Assembly: GCF_036169555.1 (NCBI RefSeq)
Contig: NZ_CP108032.1
Coordinates: 6,076,001 to 6,140,000, forward strand
Origin: Streptomyces sp. NBC_00306
GTDB lineage: Bacteria > Actinomycetota > Actinomycetes > Streptomycetales > Streptomycetaceae
DNA length: 64,000 bases
Reading direction: 5' to 3'
Below are positions 24,738-33,701 of this stretch, piece after piece. Below the pieces are notes generated by a model. The model was not told the DNA's origin, did not search any database, and saw only the letters and a list, made by a program, of their open reading frames with translations. Position numbers and translations under genes: made by a program. The first letter of the stretch is position 1; each line of letters begins with the position of its first letter.

Positions 24738-25817
24738 ATGACCAGCAAACCCGTGCCCGTCATCGTCCTCGCGGGCTTCCTGGGATCCGGCAAGACCACC
24801 CTGCTCAACCACCTTCTCCGCGCGAGCCGTGGCACCCGTATCGGCGTCGTCGTCAACGACTTCGGGGCCATCGAGATCGACGCCATGACCGTGGCCGGGC
24901 AGCTCGGGGACTCCACCGTGTCCCTCGGGAACGGCTGTCTGTGCTGTGCCGTCGACGCGAGCGAGCTCGACGTCTTCCTGGACCGGCTCACCCGCCCCGA
25001 CGCCCGCCTCGATGTCATCGTCATCGAGGCGAGCGGGCTCGCCGAGCCGCAGGAACTCGTCCGGATGGTGCTCGCCAGTGAGAACGAGCGCGGCATGTAC
25101 GGCGGGCTCGTCGAGGTCGTCGACGCGGCCGAGTTCGACGCCACCCTGGAACGGCACCCCGAGATCGCGCGGCACCTGGGCATCGCCGATCTCGTCGTGC
25201 TCAACAAGGCGGACCGGGTCGACGACGCGGCCGGGCAGCGGCTGCGGGATCGGATCCGCGGGCTCGGCGGCGGGGCGCTGGTCAGCGCGACGTTCGGTCG
25301 GATCGACCCGGAGCTGCTCTTCGAGTGCCGGCCCCGCGGCGAGCGCGTCGGCCAGCTCTCGTTCGAGGACCTGCGCGAGGAGGAGGACGGCGACGGGCAC
25401 CAGGACGGTGACGGCCACCCTCATGGGCAGGCGCACGACGGCCATCTGCATGCCGCTTACGAGAGCGTCTCCTTCACCGCGGACGAGCCCCTGCACCCGC
25501 GCCGTCTGCTGGACTTCCTCGACTCACGGCCCGAAGGCCTGTACCGCATCAAGGGATTCGTCGACTTCGGCGCTCTCGATCCGCGCAGTCGCTACGCCGT
25601 CCACGCCGTCGGCCGGTTCCTCCGGTTCCACCCGGAGCCCTGGCCGGCGGGCGAGCGGCGGCAGAGCGGGATCGTCCTGATCGGCTCGGGCATTGACACC
25701 GCGGCCCTGCGCAAGGAGCTCGACGCCCTGCCCGTGGCCGGGCCGCAGGACGCCCCCGATGAACACACCATGTGGGGCGTCCTGCGTTTCGTACCCGACG
25801 TGCCGGAGGGCTCGTAA
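24738..25817 (+). CDS. COG0523/CobW-family metal chaperone GTPase
   Basis: 359 aa. G3E-family GTPase with Walker A GFLGSGKTTLLNHLL, the family metal site GNGCLCCAV (Cys-x-Cys-Cys), Walker B VIVIEASGLAEPQ, and the base-specificity motif LNKAD. Between the GTPase and the C-terminal CobW_C domain lies a His/Asp-rich loop (about residues 215-240: GHQDGDGHPHGQAHDGHLH), suited to bind zinc or another transition metal. COG0523 members deliver metal ions to target enzymes, often under zinc limitation. No zinc-uptake or cobalamin gene lies nearby, so the client is unknown. The start is ATG 24738 without Shine-Dalgarno. The stop codon lies in the loop of a terminator hairpin. Confidence 0.9.
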   Translation: MTSKPVPVIVLAGFLGSGKTTLLNHLLRASRGTRIGVVVNDFGAIEIDAMTVAGQLGDSTVSLGNGCLCCAVDASELDVFLDRLTRPDARLDVIVIEASGLAEPQELVRMVLASENERGMYGGLVEVVDAAEFDATLERHPEIARHLGIADLVVLNKADRVDDAAGQRLRDRIRGLGGGALVSATFGRIDPELLFECRPRGERVGQLSFEDLREEEDGDGHQDGDGHPHGQAHDGHLHAAYESVSFTADEPLHPRRLLDFLDSRPEGLYRIKGFVDFGALDPRSRYAVHAVGRFLRFHPEPWPAGERRQSGIVLIGSGIDTAALRKELDALPVAGPQDAPDEHTMWGVLRFVPDVPEGS

Positions 25818-25830
25818 GGCCCTCCGGCAC
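25800..25830. terminator. Hairpin terminator enclosing the stop codon of the COG0523 gene
   Basis: Perfect 12-bp arms (gtgccggagggc / gccctccggcac) with loop tcgtaag; the TAA stop (25815-25817) lies in the loop. It sits between convergent genes and probably serves both. Confidence 0.8.
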
Positions 25831-25850
25831 GTCCTTCGGCAGAGCCGCGA

Positions 25851-28301
25851 TCAGCTCGAAGGACCGGCCAGCACCGCCACCGGCGACGGCGGCGGGGTGC
25901 CCGAGCCGTCACGGCGCGGGTCCAGATCCGGGAGCCGCGCCGGGGAGCCGTTCGGCTGGGCCGCCCGGACCGGATTCGCGCCCGCCCAGGCCAGCAGCAG
26001 GATGTCCTCGCCCTTCAGGAAGCGCTGGCAGCGCACGCCACCCGTCGCCCGCCCCTTGCGCGGGTACTGGTCGAACGGCGTCATCTTCACCGTCGTGATC
26101 GAGTCGTCCAGCGCGCCCGTGGAGCCCGCGGCCGTGAACACCACCGCGTCCGCGGCCGGGTCCACCGCGGTGAACGAGATCACCTGCGCGCCGTCCGCGA
26201 GCTTGATGCCGGCCATGCCGCCCGCCGCCCGGCCCTGCGGCCGCACCTGCGACGCCTGGTAGCGCAGCAACTGGGCGTCGGAGGCGATGAAGACCAGGTC
26301 CTCCTCGCCGGTCCGCAGCTCGACGCCGCCGACGATCCGGTCACCCTCCTTGAGGGTGATGACTTCCAGCTCGTCCTTGTTCGCCGGATAGTCGGGCACC
26401 ACCCGCTTGACGACACCCTGGAGTGTGCCGAGCGCGAGGCCCGGGGACGACTCGTCGAGCGTGGTCAGGCAGATCACCGTCTCGTCCGTCTCCAGCGAGA
26501 GGAACTCCGAGAGCGGTGCGCCTCCCGACAGGTTCGGCGCGGACGCGGTGTGCGGCAGCTGCGGCAGGTCGATCACCGAGATCCGCAGCAGCCGGCCCGT
26601 CGACGTCACCGCTCCCACATCGCCTCGCGCGGTCGCGGGGACGGCGGAGACGATCACATCGTGCTTGGCGCGCTTGCCCTCGTCGTCAGGGATCGGCTCG
26701 CCGGTCACGGTACGCGCCAGCAGTCCGGTCGAGGACAGCAGCACCCGGCACGGGTCGTCCGCGACCTCCAGCGCCACCGCCGCGACCGGCGTGGCACCGG
26801 ACTCCAGCAGCACCGTGCGCCGGTCGGTGCCGAACTTCTTCGCCACCGCGGCCAGTTCGCCCGAGACCAGCTTCCGCAACTCGGCGTCGGACTCCAGGAT
26901 CGCCGTCAGCTCGTCGATCTCGGTGTTCAGCCGGTCGCGCTCGCTCTCCAGCTCCAGCCGGTCGAACTTGGTCAGCCGGCGCAGCGGGGTGTCGAGGATG
27001 TACTGCGTCTGGATGTCGCTCAGCGAGAAGCGCTCGATCAGCCGCTGCTTCGCCTCCGCGGAGTTCTCGCTGGACCGGATGAGCCGGATGACCTCGTCGA
27101 TGTCGATCAGGGCGACGAGCAGGCCCTCGACCAGGTGCAGCCGGTCGCGGCGCTTGGTGCGCCGGAACTCGCTGCGCCGGCGCACGACCTCGAAGCGGTG
27201 GTCGAGGTAGACCTCCAGCAGCTCCTTCAGCCCCAGCGTCAGCGGCTGGCCGTCCACCAGCGCCACGTTGTTGATGCCGAAGGACTCCTCCATCGGCGTC
27301 AGCTTGTAGAGCTGCTCCAGGACGGCCTCGGGAACGAAGCCGTTCTTGATCTCGATGACCAGGCGCAGTCCGTGCGCACGGTCGGTGAGGTCCTTGACGT
27401 CAGCGATGCCCTGGAGCTTCTTCGCGGCGACCAGGTCCTTGATCTTCGCGATCACCTTCTCCGGACCGACCGTGAAGGGCAGTTCGGTGACGACGAGGCC
27501 CTTGCGGCGGGGAGTGACGTCCTCGATCGTGACCGTGGCACGGATCTTGAAGGTGCCGCGGCCGGACTCGTACGCGTCCTTGATGCCCGTGAGGCCCACG
27601 ATCCGCCCGCCGGTCGGCAGGTCGGGCCCCGGGACGTACCGCATGAGGGTCTCGAGGTCCGCGCCCGGGTGCTTGATCAGATGGCGGGCCGCGGCGATGA
27701 CCTCGCCCAGATTGTGCGGCGGCATGTTGGTCGCCATGCCGACCGCGATGCCGGACGCGCCGTTGACCAGAAGGTTCGGGAAGGCCGCCGGAAGAGCGAC
27801 CGGTTCCCGCTCCTGGCCGTCGTAGTTCGGCGAGAAATCGACGGTGTCCTCGTCGATCGACTCGGTCATCAGCGACGTCGCGTCGGCCATCCGGCACTCG
27901 GTGTAACGCATCGCCGCGGGCGGGTCGTCATTGCCGAGCGAGCCGAAGTTTCCGTGCCCGTCGACCAGGGGCACCCGCATGGAGAAGGGCTGCGCCATCC
28001 GCACCAGGGCGTCGTAGATCGAGGCGTCGCCATGGGGGTGCAGCTTGCCCATCACCTCGCCGACGACACGTGCACACTTGACGTATCCGCGGTCGGGCCG
28101 CAGGCCCATCTCGTTCATCTGGTAGACGATGCGGCGGTGCACCGGCTTCATGCCGTCGCGGGCGTCGGGCAGGGCGCGCGAGTAGATCACGGAGTACGCG
28201 TACTCGAGGAAGGAGCCCTGCATCTCGTCGACGACGTCGATGTCGAGGATCCGCTCCTCGAAGTCGTCGGGCGGAGGGGTCTTCGTGCTGCGGCGGGCCA
28301 T
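25851..28301 (-). CDS. parC: DNA topoisomerase IV subunit A (ParC)
   Basis: 816 aa, ATG 28301 with AAGGAGCAGC upstream. This is the breakage-reunion subunit acting with ParE. Key parts: N-terminal winged helix with [17 protein letters not shown] and the quinolone-region [17 protein letters not shown]; active-site Tyr133 in [10 protein letters not shown]; tower and coiled-coil around 350-470; C-terminal beta-pinwheel (about 490-800) without a clear GyrA-box of the QRRGG type, which favours ParC over GyrA. Location and orientation, about 21 kb from parE and pointing back toward it, match other streptomycetes. The last 30 residues are Pro/Ser/Asp-rich and variable. Confidence 0.93.
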   Translation of the reverse strand: MARRSTKTPPPDDFEERILDIDVVDEMQGSFLEYAYSVIYSRALPDARDGMKPVHRRIVYQMNEMGLRPDRGYVKCARVVGEVMGKLHPHGDASIYDALVRMAQPFSMRVPLVDGHGNFGSLGNDDPPAAMRYTECRMADATSLMTESIDEDTVDFSPNYDGQEREPVALPAAFPNLLVNGASGIAVGMATNMPPHNLGEVIAAARHLIKHPGADLETLMRYVPGPDLPTGGRIVGLTGIKDAYESGRGTFKIRATVTIEDVTPRRKGLVVTELPFTVGPEKVIAKIKDLVAAKKLQGIADVKDLTDRAHGLRLVIEIKNGFVPEAVLEQLYKLTPMEESFGINNVALVDGQPLTLGLKELLEVYLDHRFEVVRRRSEFRRTKRRDRLHLVEGLLVALIDIDEVIRLIRSSENSAEAKQRLIERFSLSDIQTQYILDTPLRRLTKFDRLELESERDRLNTEIDELTAILESDAELRKLVSGELAAVAKKFGTDRRTVLLESGATPVAAVALEVADDPCRVLLSSTGLLARTVTGEPIPDDEGKRAKHDVIVSAVPATARGDVGAVTSTGRLLRISVIDLPQLPHTASAPNLSGGAPLSEFLSLETDETVICLTTLDESSPGLALGTLQGVVKRVVPDYPANKDELEVITLKEGDRIVGGVELRTGEEDLVFIASDAQLLRYQASQVRPQGRAAGGMAGIKLADGAQVISFTAVDPAADAVVFTAAGSTGALDDSITTVKMTPFDQYPRKGRATGGVRCQRFLKGEDILLLAWAGANPVRAAQPNGSPARLPDLDPRRDGSGTPPPSPVAVLAGPSS

Positions 28302-28412
28302 CGCGGCTGCTGCTCCTTCACGTACCGGATCTGGATCTGACGCGGACCATTGTGGACCGTCCCACTGACAACGCAGACCACGACCCGGGAACTTCGCCAG
28401 GTGTCAGCCCGC

Positions 28413-28441
28413 TTGCATACAGTGGCAGCACTCTCCATATC
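28413..28441 (+). promoter_or_regulatory. Candidate promoter of the M16 peptidase operon
   Basis: TTGCAT, 17-nt spacer, CATATC; 18 nt upstream of the ATG at 28460. Confidence 0.45.
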
Positions 28442-28459
28442 GCGATCGAAGGGACGTAC

Positions 28460-29809
28460 ATGCCCATGGGTCACACGGCCACAGCGCAGGCCGGCTCCGG
28501 CGGCCTGACAGCGACTGAGCATCGGCTGGCCAACGGCCTGCGCGTGGTGCTCTCCGAGGACCACCTGACCCCGGTCGCCGCGGTCTGCCTCTGGTACGAC
28601 GTGGGCTCGCGCCACGAGGTCAAGGGCCGTACAGGGCTTGCTCACCTCTTCGAGCACCTGATGTTCCAGGGCTCGGGCCAGGTGAAGGGGAACGGTCACT
28701 TCGAGCTCGTGCAGGGCGCCGGCGGCTCGCTGAACGGCACCACCAGCTTCGAGCGCACCAACTATTTCGAGACGATGCCCACCCACCAGTTGGAGCTGGC
28801 GCTCTGGCTGGAGGCCGACCGTATGGGCTCCCTGCTCGCCGCCCTCGACGACGAGTCCATGGAGAACCAGCGCGACGTCGTCAAGAACGAGCGCCGTCAG
28901 CGCTACGACAATGTGCCGTACGGCACGGCGTTCGAGAAGCTGACCGCCCTCGCCTACCCCGAGGGCCACCCGTACCACCACACCCCGATCGGCTCGATGG
29001 CCGACCTCGACGCCGCGACCCTCGAGGACGCCCGCGCCTTCTTCCGTACGTACTACGCGCCGAACAACGCGGTGCTGTCGGTCGTCGGCGACATCGACCC
29101 GGAGCAGACGCTCGCCTGGATCGAGAAGTACTTCGGCTCCATCCCCTCCCACGACGGCAAGCAGCCGCCGCGCGACGGCTCCCTGCCGGAGATCATCGGT
29201 GAGCAGCTGCGCGAGGAGATCCGGGAGGAGGTCCCGGCGCGTGCGCTGATGGCCGCCTACCGGCTGCCGCACGACGGCACCCGCGAGGCCGACGCGGCCG
29301 ACCTGGCGCTCACCGTCCTCGGCGGCGGCGAGTCCTCACGGCTGCACAACCGTCTGGTGCGGCGGGACCGTACGGCCGTCGCCGCCGGGTTCGGTCTGCT
29401 GCGTCTGTCCGGTGCTCCCTCGCTCGGCTGGCTGGACGTGAAGACGTCCGGTGGCGTCGAGGTCCCGCAGATCGAGTCCGCCGTCGACGAGGAGCTCGCG
29501 CGGTTCGCCGCAGAGGGCCCGACGCCGGAGGAGATGGAGCGCGCGCAGGCGCAGCTGGAGCGCGAATGGCTGGACCGGCTCAGCACGGTCGCCGGCCGCG
29601 CCGACGAACTGGCCCGCTACGCCGTGCTGTTCGGCGACCCGCAGCTCGCGCTGACGGCCGTCAACCGCGTGCTGGACATCACCGCCGAGGAGGTGCAGGC
29701 GGTCGCCCAGGCCCGGCTGCGCCCCGACAACAGGGCGGTGCTGGTGTACGAACCGGTCTCCGCCGACCAGGACGACCAGAGCGACGAGGAAGAAGGGGCG
29801 GACCAGTGA
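28460..29809 (+). CDS. M16-family zinc peptidase, catalytic subunit
   Basis: 449 aa. Start ATG 28460 behind GAAGGGA; a second ATG two codons on is possible. The inverted zinc motif HxxEH is intact: GLAHLFEHLMFQGS, with the downstream Glu in ENQRDVVKNERRQRYD. Two M16 domains follow (about 20-220 and 220-440). It is an insulinase/processing-peptidase-type enzyme with no signal peptide, so cytoplasmic. The next gene overlaps (GTGA) and encodes a homologue without the zinc site. The two therefore likely form a heterodimer like mitochondrial processing peptidase or other bacterial M16 pairs. Confidence 0.92.
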   Translation: MPMGHTATAQAGSGGLTATEHRLANGLRVVLSEDHLTPVAAVCLWYDVGSRHEVKGRTGLAHLFEHLMFQGSGQVKGNGHFELVQGAGGSLNGTTSFERTNYFETMPTHQLELALWLEADRMGSLLAALDDESMENQRDVVKNERRQRYDNVPYGTAFEKLTALAYPEGHPYHHTPIGSMADLDAATLEDARAFFRTYYAPNNAVLSVVGDIDPEQTLAWIEKYFGSIPSHDGKQPPRDGSLPEIIGEQLREEIREEVPARALMAAYRLPHDGTREADAADLALTVLGGGESSRLHNRLVRRDRTAVAAGFGLLRLSGAPSLGWLDVKTSGGVEVPQIESAVDEELARFAAEGPTPEEMERAQAQLEREWLDRLSTVAGRADELARYAVLFGDPQLALTAVNRVLDITAEEVQAVAQARLRPDNRAVLVYEPVSADQDDQSDEEEGADQ

Positions 29810-31203
29810 GCGACGCCGCCGAGCCGTTGACCGCCATGACGTTCCACCCGCAGCCGCAGGCGGGTACCGCCAAGCCGTGGGCCTTCCCCGCGCCCGACCG
29901 CGGCACCCTGGACAACGGTCTGACCGTGCTGCGCTGCCACCGGCCCGGTCAGCAGGTCGTGGCCGTCGAGATCTCTCTCGACGCCCCGCTCGACGCCGAG
30001 CCGGAGGGCCTCGACGGCGTCGCCACGATCATGGCGCGCGCCCTGTCCGAGGGCACCGACAAGCACTCCGCCGAGGAGTTCGCCGCCGAGCTGGAGCGCT
30101 GCGGGGCCACCCTCGACGCGCACGCCGACCATGCCGGCGTCCGGGTCTCGCTGGAGGTGCCGGTCTCCCGGCTGCTGAAGGCGCTCGGGCTGCTCGCCGA
30201 GGCCCTGCGCGCGCCCGCCTTCGACGACAGCGAGGTCGAGCGGCTGGTGCGCAACCGGCTGGACGAGATTCCGCACGAGATGGCCAACCCGGCCCGCCGC
30301 GCAGCCAAGGAGCTGTCCAAGCAGCTCTTCCCGGCATCGCTGCGGATGTCGCGCCCGCGTCAGGGCACCGAGGAGACCGTGGCCCGGATCGACGCCGCGG
30401 GCGTCCGGGCGTTCTACGACGCCCACGTCCGGCCCGCGACCGCGACCGCGGTGATCGTCGGCGACCTCACCGGGGTCGACCTCGACGCCGTGCTCGCCGA
30501 GACCCTCGGCGACTGGACGGGCGACACCGCGCAGTCCCGGCCCGTCCCGGCGATCACCGCCGACGACACCGGCCGCGTGATCATCGTGGACCGGCCCGGA
30601 GCCGTTCAGACGCAGCTGCTGATCGGCCGCGTCGGCCCGGACCGCCACGACCGCGTCTGGCCCGCCCAGGTACTCGGTGCGTACTGCCTCGGCGGCACGC
30701 TCACCTCCCGTCTCGACCGCGTGCTGCGCGAGGAGAAGGGCTACACCTACGGCGTACGGGCGTTCGGTCAGGTCCTGCGTTCGGCGCCCGACGGCACGGG
30801 TGCCTCGATGCTCGCCATCAGCGGCTCGGTGGACACGCCCAACACCGGCCCGGCGCTGGACGATCTGTGGAAGGTGCTGCGCACGCTGGCGGCCGAGGGT
30901 CTCACCGACGCCGAGCGCGATGTGGCCGTGCAGAACCTGGTGGGCGTCGCCCCGCTGAAGTACGAGACGGCGGCGTCCGTCGCGAGCACGCTCGTCGACC
31001 AGGTGGAGCAGCATCTGCCCGACGACTACCAGGCGCAGCTGTACGTGCGGCTGGCCGAGACGGGCACGGTGGAGGCGACGGCAGCGGCCGTCAGCGCCTT
31101 CCCCCAGGACCGTCTCGTCACGGTGCTCGTCGGTGACGCGTCCGCTATCGAGGAGCCGGTCAAGGCGCTCGGTATCGGTGAAGTGACGGTTGTCACCGGC
31201 TGA
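29806..31203 (+). CDS. M16-family peptidase homologue, non-catalytic partner subunit
   Basis: 465 aa, GTG 29806 overlapping the previous stop. The M16 fold is recognisable (DNGLTVLRCHRPGQQVVAVE, then EEKGYTYGVRAFGQV with the R/Y pair that binds substrate). The position of the zinc motif reads GVATIMARALSEG, so His and Glu ligands are missing. Members without the motif act as substrate-holding partners of an active M16 subunit. Here the active one is encoded immediately upstream with overlapping codons, fitting a 1:1 complex. Physiological substrates are unknown. Confidence 0.9.
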   Translation: MSDAAEPLTAMTFHPQPQAGTAKPWAFPAPDRGTLDNGLTVLRCHRPGQQVVAVEISLDAPLDAEPEGLDGVATIMARALSEGTDKHSAEEFAAELERCGATLDAHADHAGVRVSLEVPVSRLLKALGLLAEALRAPAFDDSEVERLVRNRLDEIPHEMANPARRAAKELSKQLFPASLRMSRPRQGTEETVARIDAAGVRAFYDAHVRPATATAVIVGDLTGVDLDAVLAETLGDWTGDTAQSRPVPAITADDTGRVIIVDRPGAVQTQLLIGRVGPDRHDRVWPAQVLGAYCLGGTLTSRLDRVLREEKGYTYGVRAFGQVLRSAPDGTGASMLAISGSVDTPNTGPALDDLWKVLRTLAAEGLTDAERDVAVQNLVGVAPLKYETAASVASTLVDQVEQHLPDDYQAQLYVRLAETGTVEATAAAVSAFPQDRLVTVLVGDASAIEEPVKALGIGEVTVVTG

Positions 31204-31299
31204 TTGAGGCCGTCGGCCGCTTCCCCTCGCGGCGGAGCAGCCTCTGCCTCCCGGTGGAGCGGCCTCCGCGGTCCGGTGGGGCAGTGGGCGCGGCCAGGG

Positions 31300-31325
31300 A
31301 CCCCGGCATCACACGATGCCGGGGT
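31300..31325 (+). terminator. Hairpin terminator after the M16 operon
   Basis: Perfect 11-bp arms accccggcatc / gatgccggggt with loop acac, followed by tccgtcgttt. Confidence 0.8.
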
Positions 31326-31381
31326 TCCGTCGTTTGCCCGATTTGCTGCGGGGCTTCCGCTCTGCCCTGTGGCATGCGCTA

Positions 31382-31401
31382 CAAACAGGGCTGTCTGTTT
31401 G
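31382..31401. promoter_or_regulatory. Inverted repeat upstream of riboswitch
   Basis: caaacag (31382-31388) and ctgtttg (31395-31401), 6-nt spacer, in an AT-richer patch about 75 bp before the riboswitch. Likely promoter or operator region for the M23 gene. Confidence 0.4.
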
Positions 31402-31474
31402 GTGATTGAAAGTTGCCACGCTTAGCGTCGGTCCGGCTGTTCGCCAGTACCGCCGCATCCGCGGCACGGACAGC

Positions 31475-31636
31475 CATCGCCGAGTCCCCGTCAGGCGCGA
31501 GCCTGGGGAGCCGGGGACCCACACGAAGTCCCTGGGGTGAATCGGATGCCTTCGCGGCTGTGTCGCGGCGGAGGCGCCCGTAGGAGACCTTCCTGCTCCG
31601 AACCCGTCAGCTAACCCGGTAGGCGAGAAGGAAGGA
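31475..31636 (+). ncRNA. c-di-AMP riboswitch (ydaO-yuaA type)
   Basis: The conserved elements of the ydaO class occur in order: cgccgagtccccgtcaggcg at the 5' side; GGGGAGCCGGGGACCCA; ctGGGGTGAATCGGATGCC; a variable GC stem (cgcggctgtgtcgcgg); then CCGAACCCGTCAGCTAACC and GGTAGGCGAGAAGG. The distinctive GGGGTGAAT and GTCAGCTAACC blocks leave little doubt. It ends about 16 nt before the ATG of an M23 hydrolase, next to the ribosome site AAGGAAAGGA. Actinobacterial ydaO riboswitches are known upstream of cell-wall hydrolases such as RpfA and M23/NlpC proteins, where high c-di-AMP lowers expression. Boundaries are approximate. Confidence 0.92.
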
Positions 31637-31652
31637 AAGGACCAGCCACTTC

Positions 31653-32444
31653 ATGGCGTTCGCCCGTCCCACCGGGAAGCACCGTGCCCCGAGCCGTATG
31701 ACGCGCAGAGGCGCGAGCATCGCCGGCGTCGCGGCCCTGGCCACCACCGGCGTCATCGGAACCCTCGCCTCTCCGTCGCTGGCCGCCGAGTCCGGAGCCG
31801 CCGCTCCCGAGTCCGGCACCGTCACTCTCGAGAGCACCGGGCTGAGTACGGCCGTCGCCGCCGACTCGCTCGCCACCGAGATAGCCGACCAGGCCGCGGC
31901 CCAGGAGCAGGAGGCCGAAGAGGCCGTCGCCCGCGCCAAGGCCGCAGCCGAGGCCAAGCGCAAGGCCGAGGCCCGCGCCAAGGAGGCCCGCGAGGCCCGG
32001 GAGCGCGCCGCCCGCGAGGCCGAGCGCAAGCGTCTGAACGCCTTCGTGTCACCCATCTCCGGCTCGTACGTCTCCACGGGCTACCAGGCAGGCGGAGCCG
32101 TCTGGTCCTCCGGCAGCCACACCGGCATCGACTTCCACGCCGCCACCGGCACCCCGGTGCACGCGGTCGGCGCGGGCACCGTCGTCGAGGCCGGCTGGGG
32201 CGGCGCCTACGGCAACAACATCGTGATCAAGATGAAGGACGGCTCGTACACCCAGTACGGCCACCTCTCGTCGCTGAACGTCTCGGTCGGCGAAAGTGTC
32301 ACCCCGGGCCGGCAGATCGGCCTCGCCGGCTCGACCGGAAACACCACCGGACCGCACCTGCACTTCGAGGCCCGCAGCGGCGCCGAGTACGGATCGGACA
32401 TCGACCCGGTCTCGTACCTGCGCTCGCACGGCGTCAACATCTGA
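31653..32444 (+). CDS. Secreted M23 (LytM-type) peptidoglycan endopeptidase
   Basis: 263 aa, ATG 31653 behind AAGGAAAGGA. Sec signal peptide ending near residue 47 (LASPSLAAES). An Ala/Glu/Arg-rich coiled coil follows (about 75-128: QAAAQEQEAEEAVARAKAA and repeats), then a C-terminal M23 domain. Zinc ligands: SSGSHTGIDFHAATGTPVH and GPHLHFEARSG. It cuts peptide cross-links in the cell wall. The riboswitch ahead ties its expression to c-di-AMP, i.e. to wall stress, germination and potassium/osmotic state. It is the only gene of its transcription unit, followed by a strong terminator. Confidence 0.93.
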   Translation: MAFARPTGKHRAPSRMTRRGASIAGVAALATTGVIGTLASPSLAAESGAAAPESGTVTLESTGLSTAVAADSLATEIADQAAAQEQEAEEAVARAKAAAEAKRKAEARAKEAREARERAAREAERKRLNAFVSPISGSYVSTGYQAGGAVWSSGSHTGIDFHAATGTPVHAVGAGTVVEAGWGGAYGNNIVIKMKDGSYTQYGHLSSLNVSVGESVTPGRQIGLAGSTGNTTGPHLHFEARSGAEYGSDIDPVSYLRSHGVNI

Positions 32445-32814
32445 GCCACGTGACGGCAGAGCCGCGGTGCCGACAGGGCCGCGTGACCACTGAGCCACGT
32501 GACCGACAGAGCCGCGTGACCATCTGACCGGCTCGACCGTCTGACGGCTCTGACGGCCGGGAGGCGCCGTGTGCGCCCGGCGTCCGCGTACCGCACCCAA
32601 GGCCCCGGCCCACCGCCGGGGCCTTTCGTGTGCGCCGATGTGTGTGCGCCGGTGTGGGTATGCCGCGCGAGGTACGCGTGATGTACGCCGGCTACTGGCC
32701 AAAAGATATCCATGAATGCCCGCCGGGCATCGGAAAATGTGGACCGCTGCAATAGAGTCACCGAACGGTCGTCAATCGGCTGCGTTTCGCGCGGATTAAA
32801 GCGGAGGTTCGGTC
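32445..32814. other. Intergenic region between M23 and GntR genes
   Basis: 370 bp. The left part has imperfect reiterations of gagccgcgtgacc / gagccacgtgacc. A terminator lies at 32599-32625. The right part (about 32685-32800) is AT-rich and must contain the gntR promoter. No credible gene. Confidence 0.6.
32599..32625 (+). terminator. Hairpin terminator after the M23 gene
   Basis: Perfect 11-bp arms aaggccccggc / gccggggcctt with loop ccacc, followed by tcgtgt. Confidence 0.85.
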
Positions 32815-33492
32815 ATGCGCATTCCCGCGCACTCGGTATGCACGGCGATCCGCGACGACATCGTCTCCGGTGTGTTCGGGCGCGGCAGCAGACTCACCGA
32901 GGAGCAGCTGGCCCGCCGCTACGGCGTCTCCCGCGTCCCGGTGCGCGAGGCCCTGCGGACCCTGGAGTCGGAGGGCTTCGTCACCACCCGGCGTCACGCG
33001 GGCGCGTGTGTCGCGGAGCCGACCGAGCGGGAGGCGGCCGATCTGCTGGAGGTGCGGATGCTGCTGGAGCCGCTGGGCGCGGCGCGGGCGGCCCAACGGC
33101 GCACCGAGGCCCATCTCAAGGTGTTGCGCGGCCTGGTGAGGCTGGGCCAGGAGCGCGCCCGCCGTGGTCAGGGCGAGGATCTGCGCTCGCTCGGCGGCTG
33201 GTTCCACGAGACGCTCGCCCAGGCCTCCGGCAGCCCGGGCCTGATCGCTCTGCTCACCCAACTGCGGCACAAGATCGCCTGGATGTACGTCGTGGAGCAG
33301 CCGGCCGCGCCCGTCGAGTCGTGGGCCGAGCACGGCGCGATCGTGGATGCCGTCGCGCGGGGCGACGCCGAGCGGGCCCGGGCGCTGACCGCCCTGCACA
33401 CCGAGCGGGCTGCGGCCGCGCACCGGCTGCGGATCACGGAACGCGTGAGGACTTCGCAACATCCCGTAAACACCGCGAGCGCCCGCAATTAA
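32815..33492 (+). CDS. GntR-family regulator, FadR/FCD subgroup
   Basis: 225 aa, ATG 32815 with GGAGG 8 nt upstream. The N-terminal winged HTH reads RLTEEQLARRYGVSRVPVREALRTL (about 23-47). The C-terminal all-helical FCD ligand domain (about 75-215) contains LLEVRMLLEPLGAARAA, GGWFHETLAQASG and EHGAIVDAVARGDAERA, supplying the His/Asp metal ligands typical of FCD proteins. These usually sense organic acids or acyl-CoA. It stands alone between the cell-wall hydrolase and HPr; a role in sugar or carboxylate control is possible but unproven. Confidence 0.9.
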   Translation: MRIPAHSVCTAIRDDIVSGVFGRGSRLTEEQLARRYGVSRVPVREALRTLESEGFVTTRRHAGACVAEPTEREAADLLEVRMLLEPLGAARAAQRRTEAHLKVLRGLVRLGQERARRGQGEDLRSLGGWFHETLAQASGSPGLIALLTQLRHKIAWMYVVEQPAAPVESWAEHGAIVDAVARGDAERARALTALHTERAAAAHRLRITERVRTSQHPVNTASARN

Positions 33493-33642
33493 CAGTCGCG
33501 CCGTATACAAAGAGGGAACTGTTGGCGGGGCTTCTTTCCGGCTGCCCGAATTCGTTTTTCACGGGCCCGGAATGGCCGGGCGGTGCAGTCCGAATAATCA
33601 GGATGCCCGGGAAATGACGGACGGGCCGGGGCGGGAAATGCA

Positions 33643-33680
33643 GGAGCCGCGGCCTCCCGTATCCGGGATGCCGCAGCTCC
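33643..33680. terminator. Bidirectional hairpin between gntR and ptsH
   Basis: ggagccgcggcctcccg / cgggatgccgcagctcc, a 17-bp stem with two mismatches and a tiny loop, between convergent genes. Confidence 0.65.
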
Positions 33681-33701
33681 TTGCCGCCGGACCGTCGGGT
33701 G

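Larger units (their letters stand above)
31204..31652. other. Long regulatory leader before the M23 hydrolase
   Basis: 449 bp without a gene. It holds a terminator for the M16 operon (31300-31325), an inverted repeat at 31382-31401 probably in the promoter area, and a c-di-AMP riboswitch (about 31475-31636). Confidence 0.8.

Noticed and set aside
32445-32598. Short repeats gagccgcgtgacc considered as CRISPR-like array
   Set aside because: Units are short, irregularly spaced and degenerate; no unique spacers and no cas genes nearby.
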